Below are positions 15,792 to 23,531 of a DNA stretch of 37,189 bases, piece by piece. Position 1 is the first letter of the stretch. Every line of letters begins with the position of its first letter. The stretch comes from an uncultured Porphyromonas sp. (GTDB lineage Bacteria > Bacteroidota > Bacteroidia > Bacteroidales > Porphyromonadaceae). The stretch covers positions 1 through 37,189 of the forward strand of contig CAJPPK010000018.1 of the NCBI GenBank assembly GCA_905372565.1. Direction: 5' to 3'. Both the position numbers and the translations under genes were made by a program. The notes under the pieces are model-generated. The model saw only the letters and a program-made list of their open reading frames with translations. It had not been told where the DNA came from and searched no databases.

Positions 15792-18110
15792 ATGAGCGAA
15801 GTACTTGACTTTCCCTACTTGAACGAACTGAACGAGGCGCAGCGTGCCGCCGTGACTTATAACGATGGCCCTGCCCTAGTGATCGCTGGAGCTGGCTCGG
15901 GGAAGACCCGTGTGCTGGTCTATAAGCTCCTCTATCTCCTAGATAGTGGCTATCCCGCCTCGGGACTGATGGCGCTGACCTTCACGAACAAGGCCGCACG
16001 AGAGATGCGCTCACGTATCAGCCTGCATGTCGGGGGGCTAGCGAGGGATATACGTATGGGTACCTTTCACTCGGTCTTCCTACGTATCCTCCGAGAGCAT
16101 GCCACCCTGCTAGGCTTCACCCATGACTTCACGATCTATAACACTAGTGACAGCCGTAGTCGTATCAAGATGATCGTCAAAGAGCTGGGACTCGATGATA
16201 AGGTCTATAAGCCGAATGTCCTACATAATAGGATCTCTTCGGCGAAGAATCGCCTGATCACAGCCGAGGCTTATGCGGGCTATCGGGATTTCCTCGAGTA
16301 TGATGCTAAGAGTGGCCTCCCTCGGATAGCGGAGATCTACCAGCGCTACACGGAGGGGATGAAGCAGAGTAATGCGATGGACTTCGATGACCTACTGCTG
16401 ATGACGAATATCCTCTTCCGAAAGTATCCCGATGTACTTGCTCTCTGGCAGTCTCGTGTAGACTATCTCCTGATCGATGAGTATCAGGATACCAACTTCG
16501 CTCAGTATATGATCGCTCGTCAGCTGATGCAGGATAAGGGGAAGATCTTCGTCGTAGGAGACGATGCTCAGAGTATCTACTCCTTCCGTGGAGCCAACCT
16601 AGATAATATCCTCTCTTTCGCCAAGACCTTCCCCAGCGCTCGTACTTTCAAGCTGGAGCGAAACTACCGCTCGACCCAGACTATCGTCGCTGCCGCTGGG
16701 GGGATCATAGCGAACAATGAGTATCAAATCCCCAAGGATGTCTTCTCGAAGGAAGAAGTCGGTGAGCCCATCGAGGTGCACGAGGCTCTGTCTGGAGATC
16801 TCGAGGCTCTCTGGGTAGCAGAGGAGGTACAGCGACTCCACCGTCAGGGAGCTAGCTATCGAGAGATCGCTGTGCTCTACCGAACGAATGCACAGAGCCG
16901 TACGCTCGAGCAGATCTTCCGTAGGATCAATCTTCCCTTCCTGATCTATGGAGGACGCTCGTTCTTTGATCATAAGGAGATCATGGATGCTGTCGCCTAC
17001 TTCCGTCTACTAGTGAATGAGACCGATGAGGAGGCACTCCTGCGAGTCATCAATTATCCCAAGAGGAGTATCGGAGACACGACCGTCCAACGTGTGCTCC
17101 TTGCCTCTCGGGAGGCTGCTGTACCGATGATGAGTATACTGCGAGATCCGCTAGGCTATGGAGTCAATGTCAATAAACCGACAGCGGGACGCTTGCAGGC
17201 TTTTGCAGGCATGCTTGATGAGCTACGCCAGTTCGCTCGGGAGGAGTCAGACGTCTATGCTGTAGCAGATCGTGTGATCCGAGACTCAGGTATACTTGCC
17301 GATCTCCAGCAGGACACCACACCTGAAGGAAAAGCAAGAGTAGAGAACATCAAGGAGCTACTCGGTGGAATTGATGAGTATGTGCGATCAGCAGAGGAAG
17401 CTGATCAGACGCCGAGCCTAGCTAGCTACATCAGTGAGATCTCCTTGATGACCGACCAAGATCAAGCGGATGATGATGAGGCGGTAACCCTGATGACGAT
17501 CCATGCTTCGAAGGGGCTAGAGTTCGCTCACGTCTTCATCGTAGGCTTGGAGGAAGATCTTTTCCCCTCGATGATGAGCAATATGGGGAAGGAGCTGGAG
17601 GAGGAGCGTCGTCTCTTCTATGTCGCCTTGACTCGTGCTGGGAAGACCTGTCATATAGGCTATGCTCGAGAACGCTTCCGTAATGGGCGTCTAGAGTTCA
17701 CCCGCCCTAGTCGCTTCGTGCGTGAGCTACCCAAGCAGCTCGTGAACTTCACCTCGGCTCACGGCTTGCATGCCGGTACTTCGCCATGGGAGCGCCCTCA
17801 GCCTTTGAGCCGAGCACGTGTGGGGAGTGACCTCCCTACAGACTTTTCGTCTGCACCAGTCTTTGGCGAGGCTCCCCAACCGAAGCGTCGTGTCTTCATC
17901 GAGCGCAGAGAGGTAGGAGAGACCCCCGAAGTCAAGCATCAGCGTATCGGGGCTCTTGAGGTCAGCGCACGTGTCCTACATAAGCGATTCGGTGCTGGTG
18001 AGGTCTTGGAGCTCGAGGGAGTGGGAGATAATGCCAAGGCTACTGTCCGCTTTGATACTGGGGATACGAAGAAGCTCCTCCTACGCTTCGCACAGCTAGA
18101 GGTGCTCTAG
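15792..18110 (+). CDS. uvrD: UvrD/PcrA-family superfamily 1 DNA helicase
   Basis: 772 aa, standard length for UvrD/PcrA. The order of motifs is: Q-motif LNEAQRAAV (13-21), Walker A AGAGSGKT (32-39), motif II LLIDEYQD (D229, E230), motif III VGDDAQSIYSFRGA, motif IV LERNYRST, motif V VTLMTIHASKGLEF, and motif VI FYVALTRAG. The C-terminal part after the basic linker ends in a Tudor-like fold (LHKRFGAGEVLELEGVGDNAKATVRF), which binds RNA polymerase in PcrA and UvrD. It unwinds DNA 3' to 5' in nucleotide excision and mismatch repair and removes stalled proteins. It is the only plus-strand gene here and converges on tyrS. Confidence 0.95.
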   Translation: MSEVLDFPYLNELNEAQRAAVTYNDGPALVIAGAGSGKTRVLVYKLLYLLDSGYPASGLMALTFTNKAAREMRSRISLHVGGLARDIRMGTFHSVFLRILREHATLLGFTHDFTIYNTSDSRSRIKMIVKELGLDDKVYKPNVLHNRISSAKNRLITAEAYAGYRDFLEYDAKSGLPRIAEIYQRYTEGMKQSNAMDFDDLLLMTNILFRKYPDVLALWQSRVDYLLIDEYQDTNFAQYMIARQLMQDKGKIFVVGDDAQSIYSFRGANLDNILSFAKTFPSARTFKLERNYRSTQTIVAAAGGIIANNEYQIPKDVFSKEEVGEPIEVHEALSGDLEALWVAEEVQRLHRQGASYREIAVLYRTNAQSRTLEQIFRRINLPFLIYGGRSFFDHKEIMDAVAYFRLLVNETDEEALLRVINYPKRSIGDTTVQRVLLASREAAVPMMSILRDPLGYGVNVNKPTAGRLQAFAGMLDELRQFAREESDVYAVADRVIRDSGILADLQQDTTPEGKARVENIKELLGGIDEYVRSAEEADQTPSLASYISEISLMTDQDQADDDEAVTLMTIHASKGLEFAHVFIVGLEEDLFPSMMSNMGKELEEERRLFYVALTRAGKTCHIGYARERFRNGRLEFTRPSRFVRELPKQLVNFTSAHGLHAGTSPWERPQPLSRARVGSDLPTDFSSAPVFGEAPQPKRRVFIERREVGETPEVKHQRIGALEVSARVLHKRFGAGEVLELEGVGDNAKATVRFDTGDTKKLLLRFAQLEVL

Positions 18111-18134
18111 ATCTTCGTAGACCTTCTATCTAGA

Positions 18135-18184
18135 AAGTAACAAGGGTACACCTTCCTCGATGAGAAGGTGTACCCTTGTTACTT
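18135..18184. terminator. Bidirectional terminator hairpin between uvrD and tyrS
   Basis: Perfect 21-bp arms (18135-18155 and 18164-18184; core AAGGGTACACCTTC with GAAGGTGTACCCTT) surround an 8-nt loop. It sits 25 nt after the uvrD stop and 71 nt after the tyrS stop, in a convergent gap. The stem is longer and more AT-balanced than an ordinary terminator, and T/A-runs are short (AAAA on plus). Confidence 0.75.
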
Positions 18185-18254
18185 AAAAGGTCGAGGTTTG
18201 TGTCCCTCGATATGTAGGGTGGTGTCTAGTAGAGGCTACTTCGACGACAGGTCC

Positions 18255-19550
18255 TTACTTGGCGATGATGAGATAGTAGCTCTTCTTACCACGCTGAACT
18301 AGCAGGTAACGCCCTGCGATCAGTTGCTCAGCAGAGAAGATATCTTCGGGAGAAGCCACCTTCTCCTTGTTTACGCTAAGTCCGCCAGCCGTGATGAGTT
18401 TGCGAAGCTCACCCTTAGAAGGGAAGACGGGTGCCTCTTCGGTCAAGAGGTCGATCACTTTGATACCCGAAGCCAACTTGTCTCGTGAGATCTCAAACTG
18501 AGGAACTCCCTCGAAGACGGCTAGCAGGGTCGCTTCGTCCAGTGTCTGTAGCTGCTCTTTCGTACCCTGACCAAAGAGGATGCCCGAGGCTGCGACAGCA
18601 GCTTCATAATTCTCCCGACCATGTACTAGTATCGTGATCTCTTCGGCTAGACGCTTCTGAAGAGGACGGAGGTGAGGAGCTTCTGCCTGCTGTGCTTCGA
18701 GTGCAGCGATTTCCTCCTTAGTGAGGGTCGTGAAGATCTTGATGTAGCGTGCTGCATCGGTATCATTGACGTTGAGCCAGAACTGGTAGAAGGTGTAAGG
18801 GCTCGTACGTGCTGGGTCAAGCCATACATTGCCACTCTCGGTCTTGCCAAACTTTCCACCATCGGCCTTAGTAATCAGTGGGCAGACGAGAGCAAAGGCT
18901 TCCCCTCCCTCAGTGCGACGGATGAGCTCAGTACCCGTAGTGATGTTTCCCCATTGGTCTGATCCACCCATCTGTAGTCGCACACCATAGTTGCGGTAGA
19001 GGTAGAGGTAGTCGTAGCCTTGGAGGAGCTGGTAGCTGAACTCTGTGAAGGACATCCCGGCAGAATTCTCACCGTTGAGACGCTTCTTGACAGAGTCCTT
19101 AGCCATCATGTAGTTTACGGTGATGAGCTTCCCTATGTCACGGATGAAGCCAAGGAAAGTATAGTCCTTCATCCAGTCATAGTTATTGACAAGGACAGCA
19201 GCATTGGGGGCATCGCTGTCGAAGTCGAGGAACTTAGATAGCTGCTTCTTGATACACTCCTGATTATGGCGAAGGGTTTCTTCATCGAGGAGGTTACGTT
19301 CAGCAGACTTGAGTGATGGGTCACCGATCATCCCTGTAGCACCGCCGATAAGAGCGATGGGGCGGTGACCAGCGAGCTGTAGGTGACGGAGCATCATGAC
19401 CCCGACGAGGTGACCGATGTGCAGGGAGTCCGCTGTAGGGTCGATACCCAGATATGCCGAAGTCTGCTCCTTGAGTAGCTGTTCTTCAGTGCCTGGGATC
19501 ATATCGTGGATCATTCCACGCCAGCGGAGTTCTTCAATAAAGTTGATCAT
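18255..19550 (-). CDS. tyrS: Tyrosyl-tRNA synthetase
   Basis: 431 aa class I synthetase, bacterial TyrRS type. The HIGH motif is at 44-47, tyrosine/tRNA-site segments include QLLQGYDYLYLY and GGSDQWGNI, and the second signature is KFGKT (233-237), the family variant of KMSKS. The C-terminal S4-like RNA-binding domain (ELRKLITAGGLSVNKEKV) is complete. It charges tRNA-Tyr in the cytoplasm. It is the last gene of the DUF4271-hemD-rnpA-yidD-tatD run, but it has its own promoter box overlapping the end of tatD. Confidence 0.97.
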   Translation of the reverse strand: MINFIEELRWRGMIHDMIPGTEEQLLKEQTSAYLGIDPTADSLHIGHLVGVMMLRHLQLAGHRPIALIGGATGMIGDPSLKSAERNLLDEETLRHNQECIKKQLSKFLDFDSDAPNAAVLVNNYDWMKDYTFLGFIRDIGKLITVNYMMAKDSVKKRLNGENSAGMSFTEFSYQLLQGYDYLYLYRNYGVRLQMGGSDQWGNITTGTELIRRTEGGEAFALVCPLITKADGGKFGKTESGNVWLDPARTSPYTFYQFWLNVNDTDAARYIKIFTTLTKEEIAALEAQQAEAPHLRPLQKRLAEEITILVHGRENYEAAVAASGILFGQGTKEQLQTLDEATLLAVFEGVPQFEISRDKLASGIKVIDLLTEEAPVFPSKGELRKLITAGGLSVNKEKVASPEDIFSAEQLIAGRYLLVQRGKKSYYLIIAK

Positions 19551-19592
19551 TTTGAGTCCGTACTAAATAGGGTTGCTTAAAATAAGATGGGG

Positions 19593-19600
19593 CAAAGGTA
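19593..19600 (-). promoter_or_regulatory. Candidate promoter -7 box for tyrS
   Basis: CAAAGGTA on plus is TACCTTTG on minus (TAnnTTTG). It ends two bases before the tatD stop codon and 43 nt upstream of the tyrS ATG. This would allow tyrS to be expressed apart from the upstream operon. Confidence 0.5.
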
Positions 19601-19601
19601 G

Positions 19602-20267
19602 TCAAAGTAAAGGGAATAGGCATTTTACCGTGGAGGCTATACCCTCGCTGAGTCCTTGGCGAGAGATGCCGAGAGCACTTGCTGTCTTCTCATAGACTCC
19701 TGCTATGTCCGGGCTAGTACGATCGTCCGTCTCTAGGAGAAGCCGTCCTGCTCTCCATGCGGAAGATAAGGCGTCGATGTGAGCTAGGGCACCAAAGCTC
19801 AAGTAGAAGCCCTGCCGTAGAAGTTGCTCTGCCTGTATGCCTTTACCTCGGAACCCATGGATAATCCAAGGTTGATGAGGGCGTAGCTCTTTCTTTAGAC
19901 CGAGAAGTTCATCTTGAGCACGAACAAGGTGAATGAAGACAGGGAGCCCTCGGTCTTCGGCAAGAGATACTTGCTCGCAGAAGAAATGTATCTGTTGGGC
20001 TAAAAGAGTGTCACAGACCTTGTCTAAGCCAGCTTCTCCTAAGGCGATGACCTGTGGTTCTCGTAGTGCTATTTCAAGGGATCCCAGGCCTTCTTCTGTT
20101 AGGTCTTCTTGGTACCAAGGATGCAGACCAACGCTTCGATAGACGTGTGGTGAAGTAGGAGCTGTAGCTAGGACTTCTTCGGGACGTAGACTTTGTATCT
20201 GCCGAAGGTTGGGTTTAGCCTCCGTAGGGTGATGTGTGTGGGCATCCCAGAGAATTGCCTCCATCAT
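19602..20267 (-). CDS. TatD-family metal-dependent hydrolase (short form)
   Basis: 221 aa against about 255-265 in typical TatD proteins. The metal ligands appear intact: H10 and H12 (DAHTH), E78 (GEAGLD), H113 (FIHLVR), H137 (IIHGF) and D181 (ETDD). TatD enzymes are 3'-5' exonucleases or D-aminoacyl-type hydrolases; the physiological substrate of this short form is not known to me. The start overlaps the yidD stop by 4 nt. A second ATG directly follows the first. Despite its length it does not look broken, since all active-site segments are present in order. Confidence 0.85.
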   Translation of the reverse strand: MMEAILWDAHTHHPTEAKPNLRQIQSLRPEEVLATAPTSPHVYRSVGLHPWYQEDLTEEGLGSLEIALREPQVIALGEAGLDKVCDTLLAQQIHFFCEQVSLAEDRGLPVFIHLVRAQDELLGLKKELRPHQPWIIHGFRGKGIQAEQLLRQGFYLSFGALAHIDALSSAWRAGRLLLETDDRTSPDIAGVYEKTASALGISRQGLSEGIASTVKCLFPLL

Positions 20268-20512
20268 GGTACAGGGTCATAACCGTGTCCTCCCCAGGGG
20301 TGACAGCGGAGGATACGTCGTAGGGCAAGGTAGAGCCCTTTAAGCGGTCCATGCTTCTTGAGTGCCTCGATGGCATAGGTCGAGCACGACGGAGTGAAGC
20401 GACAGGAAGGAGGAGTGAGAGGTGAGATAGCTTCCTTGTAGAAGTAGATAGGAAGGAGGAGAAGCTGGGTAAATACCTTCCGGAGCAGCTTGGTAAGGCT
20501 AGAGCGAGTCAT
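20264..20512 (-). CDS. yidD: Membrane protein insertion efficiency factor YidD
   Basis: 82 aa. It has the YidD signature: PIYFYKEAISP, then CRFTPSCSTYA (C37, C43), LYLALRRILRCHPW (C70) and GGHGYDP. YidD is a small membrane-surface protein that helps YidC-dependent insertion. Its usual neighbour is rnpA, as here, with a 14-nt overlap with the end of rnpA. It overlaps tatD by 4 nt on the other side. Confidence 0.96.
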   Translation of the reverse strand: MTRSSLTKLLRKVFTQLLLLPIYFYKEAISPLTPPSCRFTPSCSTYAIEALKKHGPLKGLYLALRRILRCHPWGGHGYDPVP

Positions 20513-20936
20513 GAGATATAGATTGAGATGGACTCAGCTCTTTGATGAGACGACAGAGAGCTTTCTCCATCCCTCTGTTGACTTCCTCTTGAGTCGGGAG
20601 TTCTTTAGCTACGGAGAGAAGCGCAAGATGAATGTGTAGGTTTTGCTCCTTGGCTAAGCTCACTAGGCTGTGCTTACGTAGTCGGTAGCTCTCACGAATG
20701 AGGCGCTTGATACGGTTGCGTTTGTTGGCTCGCCGGAAGTATTTCTTCGCTGCCACCACGAGTATTGCGCAGTGAGCTCCTCGCTCTCCGTTAGCAGGCT
20801 CAGTGTGCCAGACGACACGTAGTGGGTAGGCGATGAAGGCATCCCCTGAAGCAAAGAGGGCGTCTACATCTCGCTTGAGATGCAGACGCTCTTCTTTATG
20901 TAGCGTATAGCGTATGGGGAGAGTGGAGGCTTCCAC
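20499..20936 (-). CDS. rnpA: Ribonuclease P protein component
   Basis: 145 aa, somewhat longer than the usual 110-130. The N-terminal part has LHKEERLHLKRDVDALF (the family's L-x-K-x-x-R-L core) and the conserved basic RNR helix RANKRNRIKRLIRE (69-82). It binds the RNase P RNA and the pre-tRNA 5' leader. The start is a GTG at 20936; no ATG gives an intact N-terminus. It is 17 nt downstream of the hemD-like gene and overlaps yidD by 14 nt. The usual rpmH neighbour is absent, as is common in this order. Confidence 0.95.
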   Translation of the reverse strand: MEASTLPIRYTLHKEERLHLKRDVDALFASGDAFIAYPLRVVWHTEPANGERGAHCAILVVAAKKYFRRANKRNRIKRLIRESYRLRKHSLVSLAKEQNLHIHLALLSVAKELPTQEEVNRGMEKALCRLIKELSPSQSISHDSL

Positions 20937-20953
20937 CTTGATGAGCCTGTCGG

Positions 20954-21703
20954 CTATTTGTTGTTTTCCTTGAGATACTGCTCTAGAGCCATCGCCATAG
21001 AGGGTGCGCCGGCGGTAGGTGCTGATAGGTCAAGGCGAAGACCTGCCTGCTCGATGGCTTGGCAGGTAGCTGGACCGAAGCCGCCGATGAGTGTCTTGCC
21101 CTGCTTATACCCTTCGTGATTGGCAAGGAGGGAGGTGACGCCCGCAGGACTAAAGAAGATGACCATGTCGTACTTCTCCTTCTTCTCCTCGGAGGTGAAC
21201 TTCTTGCTCACCGTACGATACATGATCGCCTTATTAAATAGGAGCTTCTTAGCTGTCAAGAGATCCAATAGGTCATTCTTGTGATCCTCAGCCATGGGGA
21301 GGAAGTAGGTCTCCTTGTTATGCTTCTGCATAATTGCCACGAGCTCACCCTGTCCTCCCGCTTCGGGATAGAAGACCTTGCGCTTGCGATAGACGACGAA
21401 CTTCTGAAGATAGTTCGCTACCTGCTCGTTGATGCAGAAGTATTTCATATCGTCTGGTATCGCTACTCGGAGCTCTTCGCTGAGCTTGAAAAAGTGCTCC
21501 ATAGCAATGCGAGATGTGAAGATAATAGCTGAGTGATCGAGGATGTTTACCTTCTGGTTGCGGAACTCACGAGCGGTCACCGACTCTACCTCGATGAAAG
21601 CTCTGAAGGTAGCTTCAGCACCATAGCGTGCAGCGATATCATAGTAGGGGGACTTACCCGATTCGGGTTGGGGCTGAGAGATTAGGATCTTCTTAATGCT
21701 CAT
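20954..21703 (-). CDS. hemD: Uroporphyrinogen-III synthase-like protein (HemD family)
   Basis: About 249 aa from the ATG at 21703 (MSIKKILISQPQPESGKSPY), 2 nt after the stop of the DUF4271 gene. A longer frame opening with TTG at 21790 runs through DUF4271 and is rejected. Family features are ILISQPQPE at the N-terminus, SRIAMEHFF, YFLPMAEDHKNDL, and FFSPAGVTSLL with GFGPATCQAI near the C-terminus. The enzyme cyclises hydroxymethylbilane to uroporphyrinogen III for heme, siroheme and cobalamin. Sequence conservation in HemD is low, and no other tetrapyrrole gene is near, so the function is less certain than the fold. Confidence 0.75.
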   Translation of the reverse strand: MSIKKILISQPQPESGKSPYYDIAARYGAEATFRAFIEVESVTAREFRNQKVNILDHSAIIFTSRIAMEHFFKLSEELRVAIPDDMKYFCINEQVANYLQKFVVYRKRKVFYPEAGGQGELVAIMQKHNKETYFLPMAEDHKNDLLDLLTAKKLLFNKAIMYRTVSKKFTSEEKKEKYDMVIFFSPAGVTSLLANHEGYKQGKTLIGGFGPATCQAIEQAGLRLDLSAPTAGAPSMAMALEQYLKENNK

Positions 21704-21705
21704 TG

Positions 21706-22398
21706 CTATAAATTCGGGAGGAGCGAGCTCCTCGTCAGGTAGGTGCCAGCTACGATGATGTAGAGGTATGGCACGACTTCGTGGGCGCAAAGGTACGAAA
21801 AAAGATAGAGGAAGCCAGTTGAGGTACCCTTCGTCCTACGTATAAGTTGCACCCAGCCTAGGAGTTGGATAGCGACCAAAGTCCCTAGCGATAGCCAAGC
21901 TAGAAGGCTAGGGGAGAGATCTGCAAAGGAGAGGAGCGATAGCCCTGCCAATGCTAGTGCACGAAGCCAATCTTGGAAGAAGTAATCCTGGGTGAGTAGG
22001 GCTCCCGACTGTGGCTCAAAGAGTACATAGCGCCATAGCTTAAACATCACCGAGCGTAGGTAGAGAAAGAGGTAGACCCCTACGCTCCCTCCTAGTAGAT
22101 ATAGGAGGAGGGTGTCATAATTATCCGTGGGAAGGAAGTCAAAGCCTGCGCCTAATCTGAGTAGAAGAACTCCTCCGCTGAGACTTCCCAGTAGGTAGAT
22201 TAGGAAGCGAAATAGGTTGTAAGGGACAAAGCGAGTAATGTATACTGCTCCTGACTCTGCGCTATGCTGGCGCCAGCTCTCGAGTGCCACTGCCCAAAGG
22301 TGTGGCGGATAGACCCAAACCACCAGGGTCAGGATCCAGATAATTAGCTCGGCCAGATAACTGACATTCGCTAAAGGCTCATGAGCGGTAAAGGACAT
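21706..22398 (-). CDS. DUF4271 integral membrane protein
   Basis: 230 aa with about six hydrophobic helices (e.g. LAELIIWILTLVVWVYP, FLYLFSYLCAHEVVPYLYII). The C-terminal segment (LYLFSYLCAHEVVPYLYIIVAG) resembles the conserved end of DUF4271, a Bacteroidetes family of unknown function typically coded directly before hemD, as here. No enzymatic motif is visible. The tight link (2 nt) to the HemD-like gene suggests a related task, such as tetrapyrrole or envelope handling, but this is only inference from position. Confidence 0.8.
   Translation of the reverse strand: MSFTAHEPLANVSYLAELIIWILTLVVWVYPPHLWAVALESWRQHSAESGAVYITRFVPYNLFRFLIYLLGSLSGGVLLLRLGAGFDFLPTDNYDTLLLYLLGGSVGVYLFLYLRSVMFKLWRYVLFEPQSGALLTQDYFFQDWLRALALAGLSLLSFADLSPSLLAWLSLGTLVAIQLLGWVQLIRRTKGTSTGFLYLFSYLCAHEVVPYLYIIVAGTYLTRSSLLPNL
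21788..21795 (-). promoter_or_regulatory. Candidate internal promoter for hemD-rnpA-yidD
   Basis: CAAAGGTA on plus is TACCTTTG on minus. It lies inside the 3' end of the DUF4271 gene, 85 nt before the hemD start. It is a coding-sequence match and may be chance. Confidence 0.3.
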
Positions 22399-22437
22399 AG
22401 AGGGCTATCTTACTTCGCTTGCTATGGAGAGGTATAG

Positions 22438-22499
22438 GTCTTCCTCGGAGGAGGTATACGCTTTTCTCGAAAAAGGTACACCTTCTCGGGAGGTAAGAC
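22438..22499. repeat. Nested palindromic element C
   Basis: Outer arms GTCTTCCTC (22438-22446) and GAGGTAAGAC (22490-22499) pair with a single-base bulge. Inside are TCCTCGGAGGA (22442-22452, competing fold), CTTTTCTCGAAAAAG and AAGGTACACCTT (22473-22484). It lies in the 192-bp gap upstream of DUF4271. AAAAGGTA (22471-22478) could also be a weak minus-strand -7 box (TACCTTTT). Confidence 0.55.
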
Positions 22500-22532
22500 T
22501 GATCTTTTGAACCTACTTCCTATGAGAAAATC

Positions 22533-22580
22533 CAAGATGCCGTACGAGAGCCCTCTGACGGAGTCTCATACGGCATCTTG
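22533..22580 (-). terminator. Terminator of the parAB-mltD-nucleotidyltransferase unit
   Basis: CAAGATGCCGTACGAGA (22533-22549) pairs with TCTCATACGGCATCTTG (22564-22580): 17 bp with one G-T wobble and a 14-nt loop. It lies 11 nt after the stop of the gene ending at 22591. On minus the stem is followed by GATTTTCTC, a T-rich run. Confidence 0.85.
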
Positions 22581-22590
22581 AAAGAGTGAA

Positions 22591-23499
22591 CTAGAAGAGA
22601 GGCTGAGGATAAACTCCCTCTTCAGCAAGAGCTGAGAGCTTGGCTACGACGCCTGGACGGTCTGAAGCATAGGTGACACCGAACCATTCATCGGGGGTAT
22701 CAAGGACTTCGACCGTAGAGGTGCCATTGGCGACGAGATGGTTGACGACTAGCGGAATGTAGTACTCAAACTTAGGGTTCGTCTCTAGCTGGCCTAGGAA
22801 GTGGCGGAAGAGCTCTGTCGAGTGTTGGAAGTAGTCTGGTGTGAAGCCCCACATGTTCATCGACACGGGGGTGTTCTCGTCTAGGTAGACGATCTTACCA
22901 TCTTCGTCGGTGAAAGCGATCTTGCCGGTCTCGTCACGAGCGATGGAGGTACGCTCGACGACACCCGTTAGGAGACCTTCAGCATTGACTTCGCAGACTC
23001 CACGGGCTACGGTACCGCTTTCGCTGAGGGTGTTACCCACACGATAGCCTACCATGCAGTACTTGTTAGTCTCATCAGAGACGCTACGGAGCTTGTCGGC
23101 GATGATCGCAAAGCCATGACGGCCATAGAAGTCGTCAGCGTTGATCACGGCGAAGGGCTCATTGATTACCTCTTCAGCCATCATCACAGCATGGTTCGTA
23201 CCCCAAGGCTTTTCTCTTCCTTCGGGGACGGAGAAGCCCTCGGGGAGCTTGTCAAGATCCTGGAAGACGATTTCCACGGGGATCTTATGCTCATACTTCG
23301 AGATGATCTTCTCACGGAATTCTTGCTCGAAAGTACGACGGATGACGAAGACGACCTTGCCAAATCCAGCACGGATGGCATCGTAGATCGAGTAGTCCAT
23401 GATGGTTTCGCCCGAGGGGCCGACACCATCCAGCTGCTTAAGACCGCCGTAGCGACTGCCCATGCCTGCGGCAAGGACAACTAATGTAGGCTGCTTCAT
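22591..23499 (-). CDS. Sugar nucleotidyltransferase family protein
   Basis: 302 aa, NTP_transferase fold. The nucleotide-binding motif LAAGMGSRYGGLKQL starts at residue 9. VINADDFYG supplies the metal-binding aspartates, and GTNHAVMMAEE the uracil/guanine-contact region. The family joins an NTP to a sugar 1-phosphate. GalU or RfbA assignment is not justified because the product-specific residues cannot be judged; UTP-glucose-1-phosphate uridylyltransferase-like is the nearest class. It lies 32 nt after mltD and before a strong terminator, so it is the last gene of the par operon and probably serves envelope polysaccharide synthesis. Confidence 0.85.
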   Translation of the reverse strand: MKQPTLVVLAAGMGSRYGGLKQLDGVGPSGETIMDYSIYDAIRAGFGKVVFVIRRTFEQEFREKIISKYEHKIPVEIVFQDLDKLPEGFSVPEGREKPWGTNHAVMMAEEVINEPFAVINADDFYGRHGFAIIADKLRSVSDETNKYCMVGYRVGNTLSESGTVARGVCEVNAEGLLTGVVERTSIARDETGKIAFTDEDGKIVYLDENTPVSMNMWGFTPDYFQHSTELFRHFLGQLETNPKFEYYIPLVVNHLVANGTSTVEVLDTPDEWFGVTYASDRPGVVAKLSALAEEGVYPQPLF

Positions 23500-23531
23500 A
23501 GGAATTCGTAGTTGTTTGAATGATATGACGT

